A stretch of 64,000 nucleotides of DNA, from the NCBI GenBank assembly GCA_937928165.1, contig CALFVT010000004.1, forward strand, positions 248,001 through 312,000, read 5' to 3'. Below are positions 48,765 through 57,808 of the stretch, one piece after another (the stretch's first letter is position 1; each line of letters opens with the position of its first letter). The notes under the pieces are model-generated. The model worked only from the letters and a program-made list of their open reading frames with translations. It searched no databases and was not told the DNA's origin. The position numbers and the translations under genes were made by a program. Source of the stretch: an uncultured Caulobacterales bacterium (GTDB taxonomy: Bacteria; Pseudomonadota; Alphaproteobacteria; Caulobacterales; Maricaulaceae).

Positions 48765-49715
48765 ATGACTGATACATATTTCGCGCCTATTTCTTTTTCC
48801 CTGAATAACGCAGAGCCCATAGGCTTTGCGCAGGCTCTTGGCCGTTCTTTTCGGGAGACCGGCTTTGCTGTGATTACAGACCACCCCATTCCGCAAGATG
48901 TTATTGGCACCAATCTTACCGCGACAAAGGCGTTTTTTGCCCTGCCGCCTGATGTTAAAGATAGTTATTATTCACAAGCTCTAGGCGGGCAACGCGGCTA
49001 TACGCCCTTCGGAACAGAAAATGCCAAAGGCCACAAGGCGGCAGACCTCAAAGAGTTTTGGCATACGGGCCGCGATATACCCGAAGACTCTCCTTATGCG
49101 GCTTTCATGCCTGCGACGCCGAATGTTCAACCCGTTAAAAACTTCGATCATGCCACCCGTGCACTTTATCAGGCCTTTGATCTCTTTGGCCGTGATATAC
49201 TTAAAGCCATCGCCCTGCACTTGGACCAAGACAGTGAATATTTTGAAACCCGCGTTAATCACGGAAACTCAATTTTGCGGCTCTTGCATTATCCGGCCCA
49301 AAGTGCACCGGCTCCTGACGGCACTTTTCGCGCTGCGGCCCATGAAGATATTAATGTCATCACCTTACTCTTGGGCGCGGAAGAAGCCGGGCTTCAAGTT
49401 CAGCATAAATCTGGTGATTGGCTGAGCGTCAACCCGCCGCCGGGCGCGCTTGTGATTAATTGCGGTGATATGCTGCAGCGCCTCACTGCGGGGCAATTAC
49501 CGTCAACGACGCATCGGGTGTTAAATCCCGCACCAGAACGCGCCCATCTGCCGCGTTATTCCATGCCGTTTTTCCTGCATTTTAATCCTGATTTTGTCAT
49601 AAAGGCCCTACCAAATTGCATAGATGAAACCCATCCAGCCCAACCGCCCATTATCGCCCGTGATTATTTAATGCAGCGTTTAATTGAGATCGGTCTTGTT
49701 AAAATTCCTGTTTAA
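48765..49715 (+). CDS. Isopenicillin-N-synthase-like 2-oxoglutarate/Fe(II) oxygenase
   Basis: A 316-aa non-haem iron oxygenase of the IPNS/gibberellin-oxidase superfamily. The N-terminal DIOX_N domain has FRETGFAVITDHPI. The iron ligands are H193, D195 (AHEDINVITLLL) and H250 (STTHRVLNP), and R264-S266 (PRYSMPFF) would bind 2-oxoglutarate. Bacterial members are common and mostly uncharacterised, so the substrate is unknown; despite the name, an antibiotic role is not implied. rnd follows 64 bases downstream. Confidence 0.9.
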   Translation: MTDTYFAPISFSLNNAEPIGFAQALGRSFRETGFAVITDHPIPQDVIGTNLTATKAFFALPPDVKDSYYSQALGGQRGYTPFGTENAKGHKAADLKEFWHTGRDIPEDSPYAAFMPATPNVQPVKNFDHATRALYQAFDLFGRDILKAIALHLDQDSEYFETRVNHGNSILRLLHYPAQSAPAPDGTFRAAAHEDINVITLLLGAEEAGLQVQHKSGDWLSVNPPPGALVINCGDMLQRLTAGQLPSTTHRVLNPAPERAHLPRYSMPFFLHFNPDFVIKALPNCIDETHPAQPPIIARDYLMQRLIEIGLVKIPV

Positions 49716-49779
49716 TAGATTAAAACTTAAAGTTAATAAATTAAGATGACGGGCCAGTTTAAGCCTGTATAACCACCTT

Positions 49780-50934
49780 ATGAACATAATTAAAACAACC
49801 GAATCGCTACGCGATTTCTGCAAGACGGCGCAAAACAAATCATTTATCTGCATTGATACGGAATTTATGCGCGAGAGTACATTTTACTCCGAACTATGCC
49901 TGATACAAATTGCGAGCGATGAAGACGAAGCCATCATTGACCCCTTAGCAGACGGCATAGACCTTGCGCCGTTTAGTGCTCTTTTAACTCATCCAAATAT
50001 CACCAAAGTCATGCACGCCGCCCGTCAAGATATGGAGATATTTTATAGTCTATGCGGGAAAGTCCCTGCGCCTATTTTTGACACCCAAATCGGGGCTATG
50101 GCATTGGGCTATGGGGATTCTGTTGGCTATATGGCGCTTGTCAAAGGCCGCCTTGGCCTTAATTTGGATAAAGGCGCGCGGTTTACCGACTGGTCCCGTC
50201 GCCCGCTATCTGACAAACAGCTTTCCTATGCCCTCGCCGATGTGACCCATTTACGTGATCTTTATCCAGCCATGATTGATGAGCTAGCAGAGCGCGGACG
50301 ACTTTCATGGATTGAGGAAGAAACCTTACCCCAAATGCGTGAAGACCTCTATACATTTGATAATGAAGCCGCATGGGAGCGCCTTCGCGTGCGTAACCCG
50401 CGCCCTGAAAACATGGCCGTCCTTAAAGCTGCCGCAGCCTGGCGAGAAGAGCAAGCCAAGCGCCGCAATATCCCGCGCCGCCGGGTACTCAAAGACGACG
50501 CTCTTTATGACATTGCCCAAAACAAACCCCGCAACACCGAAGCTTTGGCCCGCCTAAGAGGCGTTCCAAAAGGCTTTGCCAACTCCAAAAGCATTGGCGG
50601 ACTTATTGAAGGAATTAATTACGCTTTAGATAACACCAAAGATTATGCACCGTTTATTCCAAAACCAAAAAATATGCCGCCCCATCTCGGGCCGACTGTT
50701 GAAATGCTGAGGACATTACTACGCCTATGTACGGAATATGAAGATATCGCCCCACGGCTTGTGGCGAATAATAGCGACATCGAACAAATTGCTGCCTTTG
50801 GCGAAGATGCAGATGTTGCTGCCCTATCTGGATGGCGGCGCGAGGTGTTTGGCGACAAAGCCTTAGCTTTATTAGCGGGTAAAATTGCGCTACGTTTGGA
50901 TGGCCGCAAGGTCAAAGCCGAAACCCTCAGCTAA
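49780..50934 (+). CDS. rnd: Ribonuclease D
   Basis: A 3'-5' exoribonuclease maturing tRNA ends. It is 384 aa with a DEDD exonuclease domain (D26 and E28 in CIDTEFMRES, then KVMHAARQDMEIF and the YALADVTHLRDLY motif) followed by HRDC domains (around 205-290 and the remaining C-terminus). It lies two bases before rluA, so the two are likely cotranscribed. Confidence 0.96.
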   Translation: MNIIKTTESLRDFCKTAQNKSFICIDTEFMRESTFYSELCLIQIASDEDEAIIDPLADGIDLAPFSALLTHPNITKVMHAARQDMEIFYSLCGKVPAPIFDTQIGAMALGYGDSVGYMALVKGRLGLNLDKGARFTDWSRRPLSDKQLSYALADVTHLRDLYPAMIDELAERGRLSWIEEETLPQMREDLYTFDNEAAWERLRVRNPRPENMAVLKAAAAWREEQAKRRNIPRRRVLKDDALYDIAQNKPRNTEALARLRGVPKGFANSKSIGGLIEGINYALDNTKDYAPFIPKPKNMPPHLGPTVEMLRTLLRLCTEYEDIAPRLVANNSDIEQIAAFGEDADVAALSGWRREVFGDKALALLAGKIALRLDGRKVKAETLS

Positions 50935-50936
50935 TC

Positions 50937-51614
50937 ATGCCGCTGCCCTTACCTTTGCGGCGAGATTTTACTTATGAGCCGCCGCCCGCCGCGCCTCTGA
51001 ACATTTTATATCAAGATGATGATCTCATCTTTATTGATAAACCCGCCGGGCTTTTGTCCGTCCCCGGAAAGGGGCCCGATAAGGCGGATTGTGTCGTCTC
51101 TCGTCTACACGCTCTTTATGATGACGCTCTACTCGTCCACCGCCTTGATGTGGCCACCTCTGGGGTTATGATTTTTGCCCGAAATCCACAGGCCCAAAGG
51201 CATTTAGGATTACAATTTGAAAAACGCTATACACAGAAAATTTATACCGCCCATATTGCGGGGCATATTCACGGCGAGAGCGGCTATGTAAATCTACCGC
51301 TTTGCGCGGATTGGCCCTATAGGCCGCGGCAAATGGTCAGCTTTGAACATGGCAAACCCTCAACAACTCATTGGATAAAAAACGATCAAAACCAAAGCTC
51401 TACGTGCGTGTCTTTACTTCCAATCACGGGCCGGTCTCACCAATTACGTGTGCACATGTGGGCCATGGGCCATCCAATATTAGGCGACAGAATTTACGCG
51501 CCAGATAATATATTTAACGCTACAGACCGCCTGTGCCTTCATGCCCAGAGCCTGACTGTGCGCCGCCCAAACGGCGGAGAGCCCATAAGCATCACCTCCC
51601 CTTGTCCGTTTTAG
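50937..51614 (+). CDS. rluA: RluA-type pseudouridine synthase
   Basis: A 225-aa synthase of the RluA branch. The start ILYQDDDLIFIDKPAGLLSVPG and the catalytic D71 in VHRLDVATSGVMIFA are typical. No S4 domain is present. The length and start fit E. coli RluA (23S rRNA 746 and tRNA 32), but substrate choice among RluA relatives is uncertain. It is two bases after rnd and converges on the photolyase gene. Confidence 0.88.
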   Translation: MPLPLPLRRDFTYEPPPAAPLNILYQDDDLIFIDKPAGLLSVPGKGPDKADCVVSRLHALYDDALLVHRLDVATSGVMIFARNPQAQRHLGLQFEKRYTQKIYTAHIAGHIHGESGYVNLPLCADWPYRPRQMVSFEHGKPSTTHWIKNDQNQSSTCVSLLPITGRSHQLRVHMWAMGHPILGDRIYAPDNIFNATDRLCLHAQSLTVRRPNGGEPISITSPCPF

Positions 51615-51626
51615 GTTCGTTATAGT

Positions 51627-53177
51627 CTAAAGATAATCACCCTTCGCTGGAACAAGGCCGCTTAAAAACTCTTCTGCTTGATTAAGTAGAGTGGTTTTAT
51701 GTCCAGGCTCCATTTTCGTCCAGTTCCGATAGGCCATTCCCATACGCGGATTACCAGAAAATTTATTATCATGACGATTTATGAAATGCCAATAAAGGCT
51801 ATTAAACGGACAAGCCTTAGGGCCCGTTTTTTCTTTCACATTATAACGGCAGGACTTGCAATAATTTGACATGCGGTTGATATAGGCTCCGCTACTCGCA
51901 TAGGGCTTGGAGCCCAAAAGACCGCCATCACCAAATTGGCTCATGCCCAGTGTATTCGGTAGCTCCACCCATTCAAAAGCATCAAGATAAACCGCCAAAT
52001 ACCATTCATGCACTTGTTTTGGGTCTGCCCCAATTAAAAGCGCAAAATTACCCGTTATCATTAAGCGCTGAATATGATGGGCATAGGCGTAATCTCGGGT
52101 CTGTCCAATGGCTTCGGATAAGCAGTGCATATCGGTTTCGCCGCTCCAGTAAAAATCGGGCAAATCTCGCTGCGCGTTCAGGGCGTTTTCATCCACATAG
52201 CCCGGCATCTTATACCAATAAATACCGCGTATATATTCCCGCCATCCAATGATTTGGCGGATATAACCTTCCGCCGCATTAAGGGGCGCATGGCCAGAGT
52301 AAAAAGCCTGCTCCACGGCGCAGCAAATTTCTAGCGGCGTAAGTAAGCCGATATTAAGGTAAAAGGATAAAAGCGAGTGGAATAAAAACGGCTCCCCCGT
52401 CATCATTGCGTCTTGATAATCTCCAAATTCCGGCAAGCTTCGGTCTATAAAATAACGTAACACCTGCCGCGCATTTTCGCGGGTGACGCCGTAAAAGAAA
52501 TTATCAAGGCTTCCAAACCGCGCCGAAAATTCCAACTTCACCATATCCATAACATCTCGGGTTATTACATCTGGCGGAAAGCTCATATTCGGCGGCAGGT
52601 TCAGCCCTGTTTTTGGCGGTTTTCGGTTTTCACTATCATAATTCCATTGACCGCCAACAGGTTTATCCCCGTCCATCAGCAGCCCCGTCTTGCGGCGCAT
52701 GTTTCGGTAGAAATACTCCATCCGTAATTGTTTACGCTCCTCTGCCCATTGGGTAAATTCATCATGGGTGGCAATAAAACGGTGATCCGGCGAAATAGTT
52801 ACGGGTAAGCCAAAATCATCTTGCCACGACTGCACGGTCTTAAATACTCGGTATTCAGACGGCTCCGTGAGGTGTATATGCTTTAAACCGTCAATGTCCC
52901 TAAAGGTGCGCCGTATTTCTTCGGTGAAGCTGTGCGTATTATCAGGGTCTGTGAGTTTTACATAGCGAACTTCCCATCCATCATATTTAAGGTTTTGGGC
53001 GAAATGGCGCATGGCGGAGAATAAGAAGACTAATTTGGCTTTATGGTGGGCGACTATGTCTGTTTCATTCCTTACTTCACACATTAAAATCACGCTATTG
53101 CTACATTCATTCGCAGTAAGCGGCGTTAAATCAAAGGTTAGTTGATCGGCAAATATAGGGATAAGCGTTTTTGACAT
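51627..53177 (-). CDS. FeS-type bacterial cryptochrome/photolyase (PhrB-like)
   Basis: A prokaryotic (6-4) photolyase-related flavoprotein, 516 aa from ATG 53177. Upstream TTG/ATG starts add up to seven residues and have no clear ribosome site. Four cysteines match those of the [4Fe-4S] cluster of Agrobacterium PhrB: C352, C440, C443 and C456, the last three in YCKSC...KAC. They lie at almost the same positions as in PhrB (350, 438, 441, 454). HIQRLMITGNFALLIG and LDAFEWVELPNTLGMSQF are strong family blocks. It uses light to repair (6-4) photoproducts. A DUF2256 gene and an SDR gene are divergent from it. Confidence 0.95.
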   Translation of the reverse strand: MSKTLIPIFADQLTFDLTPLTANECSNSVILMCEVRNETDIVAHHKAKLVFLFSAMRHFAQNLKYDGWEVRYVKLTDPDNTHSFTEEIRRTFRDIDGLKHIHLTEPSEYRVFKTVQSWQDDFGLPVTISPDHRFIATHDEFTQWAEERKQLRMEYFYRNMRRKTGLLMDGDKPVGGQWNYDSENRKPPKTGLNLPPNMSFPPDVITRDVMDMVKLEFSARFGSLDNFFYGVTRENARQVLRYFIDRSLPEFGDYQDAMMTGEPFLFHSLLSFYLNIGLLTPLEICCAVEQAFYSGHAPLNAAEGYIRQIIGWREYIRGIYWYKMPGYVDENALNAQRDLPDFYWSGETDMHCLSEAIGQTRDYAYAHHIQRLMITGNFALLIGADPKQVHEWYLAVYLDAFEWVELPNTLGMSQFGDGGLLGSKPYASSGAYINRMSNYCKSCRYNVKEKTGPKACPFNSLYWHFINRHDNKFSGNPRMGMAYRNWTKMEPGHKTTLLNQAEEFLSGLVPAKGDYL

Positions 53178-53276
53178 GTTGTGCATACGCATGAGCAACC
53201 AAATAGGCTTGGTTTAAAGCGTGATTTCATAGCTCCTTTCACACGTCTTTTTAGGCGTGAGCGCCGTATATAGACT

Positions 53277-53426
53277 ATGGCAAAACATAAAAAACCTCAT
53301 CTTCCGCAAAAAGACTGCATCACCTGTGGGCGGCCCTTTGCATGGCGCAAAAAATGGGAAGCTGTGTGGGAGGATGTAAAATATTGCTCAAAACGCTGCC
53401 GTCGTGAAAAGGCCAAACGCATATGA
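53277..53426 (+). CDS. DUF2256 protein (49 aa, four-cysteine)
   Basis: A 49-aa protein with C14 and C17 ([14 protein letters not shown]) and C37 and C41 ([12 protein letters not shown]), a likely zinc-binding treble. DUF2256 genes are regularly found beside cryptochrome/photolyase genes; the function is unknown. Its TGA stop overlaps the start of the SDR gene (ATGA), so translation is coupled. There is no clear ribosome site before ATG 53277. TATATA lies just upstream at 53267-53272, so a very short leader is possible. Confidence 0.92.
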   Translation: MAKHKKPHLPQKDCITCGRPFAWRKKWEAVWEDVKYCSKRCRREKAKRI

Positions 53427-54166
53427 TTGATTTATCCTCTTTTCAGCCCAACATGCGCATAGCGGTCATCGGCGCTAGCGGCGGGATTGGCCACGCCCTC
53501 ACCGCCCATCTTGCGGCGAATGAGCATAGCGCGCAGATTTTTGCCTTATCACGAAGCGGGGACGCCCAAGCCCATCCAAAAGTCACCCCGCTTCGGTTTG
53601 ATTTTACCCAAGAACAAAGCCTGATGGACGCACAAGACACCATGAAAGCGGCAGGTGAATTTGACCTCATCATTATCGCAACAGGGCTTTTACATGGCCA
53701 AGACCTCGCCCCAGAGAAAAACATACGGGCCATGTCCCATAATGGCTTTGCGCAAAACTTCTTGATTAATACGGCGGGACCGGCCCTCTGCGCAAAATAT
53801 ATGCTGCCGCTCTTGCGCCATGATCGCAAAACGGTTTTTGCCGCCCTCTCCGCCCGTGTGGGGTCTATATCTGACAATCGCCTCGGCGGGTGGTATGCCT
53901 ACCGGGCGTCTAAGGCGGCGCTGAATATGGTAATAAAAACCCTTGCCATAGAACATGGACGGCGCTTGAAACAGGCCGCCATTATCGGCCTTCATCCCGG
54001 CACAGTCGACACAAAACTGTCAAAGCCGTTTCAAAATAATGTCCCCGACGGGAAATTATTTACCCCTGAGCAAAGTGCGGGCTATCTATTAGGGGTTATT
54101 AACCGCGTAAGCGCCGAGCAAAGCGGGCAGGTTTTTGATTGGGACGGCAAAACCGTTCCCGCCTAA
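53423..54166 (+). CDS. Short-chain dehydrogenase (C-factor/CsgA-like)
   Basis: A 247-aa SDR. The cofactor motif GASGGIG is at 17-23. The active site has S143, Y160 and K164 (YRASK). The C-terminus [10 protein letters not shown] is typical of the SDR group encoded with photolyase and DUF2256 genes. The substrate is unknown. It overlaps DUF2256 by four bases and converges with hdaA with a 4-base overlap. Confidence 0.93.
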   Translation: MIDLSSFQPNMRIAVIGASGGIGHALTAHLAANEHSAQIFALSRSGDAQAHPKVTPLRFDFTQEQSLMDAQDTMKAAGEFDLIIIATGLLHGQDLAPEKNIRAMSHNGFAQNFLINTAGPALCAKYMLPLLRHDRKTVFAALSARVGSISDNRLGGWYAYRASKAALNMVIKTLAIEHGRRLKQAAIIGLHPGTVDTKLSKPFQNNVPDGKLFTPEQSAGYLLGVINRVSAEQSGQVFDWDGKTVPA

Positions 54167-54834
54167 CCTCGTAATATCTTCGCTGCAAAGCGTTTCGTTA
54201 CATCTTGTTTTTCGGCGCGGGCATAATGTTCAATCCGCGCTATATTTTCGCTCAAAATAGACAGATTACGCGGACAATGGATAAGTATATAATCAACGAC
54301 ACTTTTATCAATCTCGCGGCCATAGTCGGAAAATATCTTGCGTACAATCGGCTCTAAAAGCGTCTCATCAGGCGGTGCTAACGGTGCGATGGTTAGGTTC
54401 TTCAGGCGAGAACGTAAGTCCGGCAGCCGTATTTCCCAGCGGCTTGGGTCTTGACGGTCAGTTAAAAGCAAAGACTTTACATCCCCATTTAGTGCCATGT
54501 TAATAAGAATAAACAAAGCTTCTTCGGACCATTTCTGCGCATCATCTACGCAGATAATCTGCCGCCGGCATTCACTCACCCGAAGCGGGTTATCAAGCGC
54601 GAGGATCTGCCCGCCGCTTTCTTTGGCAAAGGCATGAAGGAGGTGAGATTTCCCCGTCCCCGCCGGGCCAATCAGAGCGATAATATTAGACGGCCAAGCT
54701 TGTGGGCGGCGGAGCCATTTCACCGCCTGTTCATTACATCCCGTTTGAAAAAACGTCTCAAAACTTTGCGGCGCAGGCGGCACAAGGTCAAAGGCCGTTT
54801 GCTGCGGCATGGGCTCTAATGATCTAGGGGTCAT
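54163..54834 (-). CDS. hdaA: DnaA-related regulator HdaA
   Basis: A DnaA-family AAA+ protein without the DNA-binding domain, 223 aa. With the beta clamp it stimulates DnaA ATP hydrolysis, limiting re-initiation of replication. The N-terminal QQTAFDL (11-17) fits a clamp-binding motif. Walker A GPAGTGKS is at 56-63 and the Walker B stretch is IICVDDAQ. Starting at the inner ATG (54810) would place the clamp motif at the very start, as in relatives. It is five bases after the DUF2066 gene on the same strand, near purMN, as in Caulobacter. Confidence 0.9.
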   Translation of the reverse strand: MTPRSLEPMPQQTAFDLVPPAPQSFETFFQTGCNEQAVKWLRRPQAWPSNIIALIGPAGTGKSHLLHAFAKESGGQILALDNPLRVSECRRQIICVDDAQKWSEEALFILINMALNGDVKSLLLTDRQDPSRWEIRLPDLRSRLKNLTIAPLAPPDETLLEPIVRKIFSDYGREIDKSVVDYILIHCPRNLSILSENIARIEHYARAEKQDVTKRFAAKILRG

Positions 54835-54839
54835 TACGC

Positions 54840-55865
54840 TTACTGAAGATAATCACTCCGCCCGATAATAATGCCCATATCTGGATCAGATTTAAGGACG
54901 ACCCCTTTAAAGAACAGCTCATTTGTTAGGCGCTGTAAATCCCCGCCGTAGCTAAGGGTCATGAGCGCCCCATCTTTTGAGATCGCGTCGAGCCGCGCGG
55001 ACTGTATTTGCGCGCTGTCATTAATCACGTCTTGAAGCTGCTGCCAATCCGATTGGGAGCTAAATAAAACGGAGACAGGCAAATCCTGTGCACTCGCCGC
55101 CAAAGATACGGAGGCTTGTTTCCAATCATCTTGAAGGCGTTCTACTGCCGCCGCAACGGCAAGCTCAAGACTGGGCCCCGTGACCGTTCCTAAATTACGG
55201 GCTGTGCGGGAATTAAGAGATATATCCGTTAGGCTCACCGCATAGCCTTGCAAGGTTTCATCAGCGCTAAGGGCAAGCACTTGGTTTAGATTATAGCCCG
55301 CCGCAAGCCGTGCCGCTGCGTCTATGTTTCCACTCGCTATCGCAGGGTCAAATCCTTGCTCGCTTTGCGCCACTACAAGCGGCGTTAAAGCATGCTCATA
55401 ACCACCCTTGGTTAAAACATCGCTTAAAGCCGTTTCATCAAGGCGAAAGAACGGAACCACAAGGCGGTTTTGCGCTTGTGATGAAAATAGGCTGAGCCGG
55501 TTAGCCTGTAAAAACCTGCGCACTTCATTGGGATTAAACGCAATGGTTACATCCCCAAAATAGCGCTGGGCTGTGCGTTGTTCATTTGAAATTTCTAGCG
55601 CGCGGATCATGCGGCCAATCATTTCCGGCGTTGGTTCCGGCACGCCGCGCGCCGCAGTTTCCGACGGCAAGGTTACGCGGCGCAGCATAATCGCCGCCGC
55701 CTGCGCTTGCCCGTCTTGAAGGGCAATCTCCTGCGCTTCAATGGCCGTGGCCCCTTGGGCATCAACAGCAATATTCGTCACCGTAAACGGGTCGGCCGCA
55801 TGGGATAGGCCTGCCGAGAAAACAGAAAAAACGGTGAGAATAAATATGAATATATAACGTGTCAT
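54840..55865 (-). CDS. DUF2066 domain protein, exported
   Basis: A 341-aa protein with a cleavable signal peptide (YIFIFILTVFSVFSAGLSHA, then A-D). The remainder matches DUF2066 in its start (FTVTNIAVDAQGATAIEAQE) and in the RLSLFSSQAQNRLVVPFFR segment. The function is unknown; it is probably periplasmic. It is the first gene before hdaA and is divergent from purM with a 155-base gap. Confidence 0.85.
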   Translation of the reverse strand: MTRYIFIFILTVFSVFSAGLSHAADPFTVTNIAVDAQGATAIEAQEIALQDGQAQAAAIMLRRVTLPSETAARGVPEPTPEMIGRMIRALEISNEQRTAQRYFGDVTIAFNPNEVRRFLQANRLSLFSSQAQNRLVVPFFRLDETALSDVLTKGGYEHALTPLVVAQSEQGFDPAIASGNIDAAARLAAGYNLNQVLALSADETLQGYAVSLTDISLNSRTARNLGTVTGPSLELAVAAAVERLQDDWKQASVSLAASAQDLPVSVLFSSQSDWQQLQDVINDSAQIQSARLDAISKDGALMTLSYGGDLQRLTNELFFKGVVLKSDPDMGIIIGRSDYLQ

Positions 55866-56020
55866 ATGCTTCAGTTAGCTTGTAATTATGGAAATTCAAA
55901 GACGTTAAGGGTTAAAATACACAGTTATTTCACCTCGGCGCTATCAATTCCCTGCATTTTAGTTGTAAGCCGCCTAAAAATAGGCAATTTAGCGCCCGCA
56001 AACTAAAGATAAGAATCATT

Positions 56021-57049
56021 ATGCCGGATATAGATAAATCCCCTCTGACCTATGCCGATGCAGGCGTTAGTATTGATAAAGGTGATGCCCTGATTGACCG
56101 CATTAAGCCCTTTGCCAAAGCCACACGCCGCGCCGGGACCGATAGCGCCCTTGGCGGGTTTGGTGGAGCTTTTGACCTTAAGGCTGCTGGCTATGATGAT
56201 CCCATCTTAATTTCGGGTACAGACGGGGTTGGGACTAAACTCCGTATTGCGATTGATACGGGCTTACTCGGCACAGTCGGCATTGACCTGGTCGCCATGT
56301 GCGTCAATGATATCCTAGCACAAGGGGCAGAGCCGTTATTCTTCCTTGATTATTTCGCTACAGGACATCTCAGTAATGATAAGGCTGCACAAGTCATTAA
56401 AGGCATTGCCGATGGCTGCCTTGATGCAGGCTGCGCCCTGATAGGCGGAGAAACAGCAGAAATGCCGGGCATGTACGACGGAGATGACTTCGACCTCGCA
56501 GGTTTTGTCGTCGGCGCCGTTGAGCGTAAGCAAGTCTTACCTCGCCATGATGATATGGCGGCAGGGGATGTGCTGATCGGCCTTGCTTCGAGCGGGCCTC
56601 ATTCCAATGGTTATTCACTTATACGTAAAATCGTAGAACGCTCAGGCCTAGGCTGGACGAATGCCGCGCCGTTTGAGACGGGTAAAACACTGGGCGAAGC
56701 GCTGTTAACGCCGACGCGAATATATGTTCGGCAGCTCCTGCCTTTGCTAAAATCAGGCCGCATTAAAGGCCTTGCCCATATTACCGGCGGCGGCCTGACG
56801 GAAAACACACCGCGCATGTTACCTGCCCATCTGGCACCTTCATATGATCTGTCATCCTGGGAGCGGTCAGCCGTGTTTAACTGGCTGCAAGAGATCGGCG
56901 GCATCGCCGAGCCGGAAATGCAGCGCACATTTAACTGCGGCATTGGCATGGTGCTTTGCGTCTGCGCAGATGAAGCTATGCCGCTAATGGCAGAGCTAAT
57001 TGACGCGGGAGAGACCGCGTCCATTATTGGTCAATTAAACGCCGTATGA
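56021..57049 (+). CDS. purM: Phosphoribosylformylglycinamidine cyclo-ligase PurM
   Basis: ATP-dependent AIR synthetase of purine biosynthesis, 342 aa. The start YADAGVSIDKGDALI, the GTDGVGTKLRIA motif, DLVAMCVNDILAQGAEPLFFLDY and GGETAEMPGMY are diagnostic. Its stop overlaps purN (ATGA), so purMN is an operon. Confidence 0.98.
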   Translation: MPDIDKSPLTYADAGVSIDKGDALIDRIKPFAKATRRAGTDSALGGFGGAFDLKAAGYDDPILISGTDGVGTKLRIAIDTGLLGTVGIDLVAMCVNDILAQGAEPLFFLDYFATGHLSNDKAAQVIKGIADGCLDAGCALIGGETAEMPGMYDGDDFDLAGFVVGAVERKQVLPRHDDMAAGDVLIGLASSGPHSNGYSLIRKIVERSGLGWTNAAPFETGKTLGEALLTPTRIYVRQLLPLLKSGRIKGLAHITGGGLTENTPRMLPAHLAPSYDLSSWERSAVFNWLQEIGGIAEPEMQRTFNCGIGMVLCVCADEAMPLMAELIDAGETASIIGQLNAV

Positions 57050-57642
57050 GCCCGCAGCCCGTTAAAGCCGCCCTTAAAAAGCGCGTTGCGGTATTAATAT
57101 CCGGGCGCGGCTCTAATATGGCGGCCCTCGCCGAAGCTGCAAGAGCGCCTGGTTACCCCGCAGAGATTTGTCTTGTTATCTCTAATCGTCCCAATGCCGG
57201 CGGGTTAGAACTTGCAAGAGAGTTTGGAATAAAGGCCTTGTCTATCGACCACAAAAACTATCCCAGCCGCGAAAGCTTTGAGGGCGACCTCCATGAAGCC
57301 TTAATCGACGCCAATATTAACCTTATTTGCTGCGCGGGGTTTATGCGGGTCTTAACCCCTTATTTTACGAGGCAGTGGCCGAATAAAATACTCAATATTC
57401 ACCCATCTCTTTTGCCAAAATATAAAGGGCTTAACACCCATCAACGGGCATTGGATGCGGGCGACACCCATCACGGCTGCACAGTTCACTATGTCAATGA
57501 AGACCTCGACGGCGGGGCGGTGATTGCCCAAACCGAGATTAAGATAAATGCAGGTGATACCGCCGAGAGTCTCGCAAAACGGCTTATACCCCATGAGCAT
57601 AAACTTTATGTGGGTAGCTTGGAAAAGGTTATAAAGGGCTAA
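57046..57642 (+). CDS. purN: Phosphoribosylglycinamide formyltransferase PurN
   Basis: Folate-dependent GAR transformylase, 198 aa. It has VAVLISGRGSNMAALAEA at the start, the catalytic NIHPSLLPKYKGLNTHQRAL (Asn and His) and the aspartate in HYVNEDLDGGAVIAQ. It is coupled to purM. Confidence 0.98.
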   Translation: MSPQPVKAALKKRVAVLISGRGSNMAALAEAARAPGYPAEICLVISNRPNAGGLELAREFGIKALSIDHKNYPSRESFEGDLHEALIDANINLICCAGFMRVLTPYFTRQWPNKILNIHPSLLPKYKGLNTHQRALDAGDTHHGCTVHYVNEDLDGGAVIAQTEIKINAGDTAESLAKRLIPHEHKLYVGSLEKVIKG

Positions 57643-57690
57643 CCTCATTTTTATATGATGACCTATGTCCTCTCTTAATGCCTGCAAAAC

Positions 57691-57706
57691 TTAAGGCATC
57701 ATTAAC
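57691..57706 (+). promoter_or_regulatory. CtrA-type binding box upstream of the TadG-like gene
   Basis: TTAAGGCATCATTAAC matches TTAA-N7-TTAAC, the consensus of the cell-cycle regulator CtrA, 103 bases before the gene at 57809. CtrA controls pilus and surface genes in Caulobacter. The 166-base gap after purN holds no gene. Confidence 0.55.
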
Positions 57707-57808
57707 CCTTTCTTTCAAAGGTTTCTTTAACCTTTTATAGTAGTCTAGCCATCTAGAGCATTAGGTGTTTTTCTATTTCTCATAGCGAAGCATCCATAGG
57801 TGGGACTT

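Noticed and set aside
48765-49715. Antibiotic (isopenicillin N) biosynthesis
   Set aside because: No non-ribosomal synthetase or tailoring genes are near; the protein is a general 2OG-oxygenase relative.
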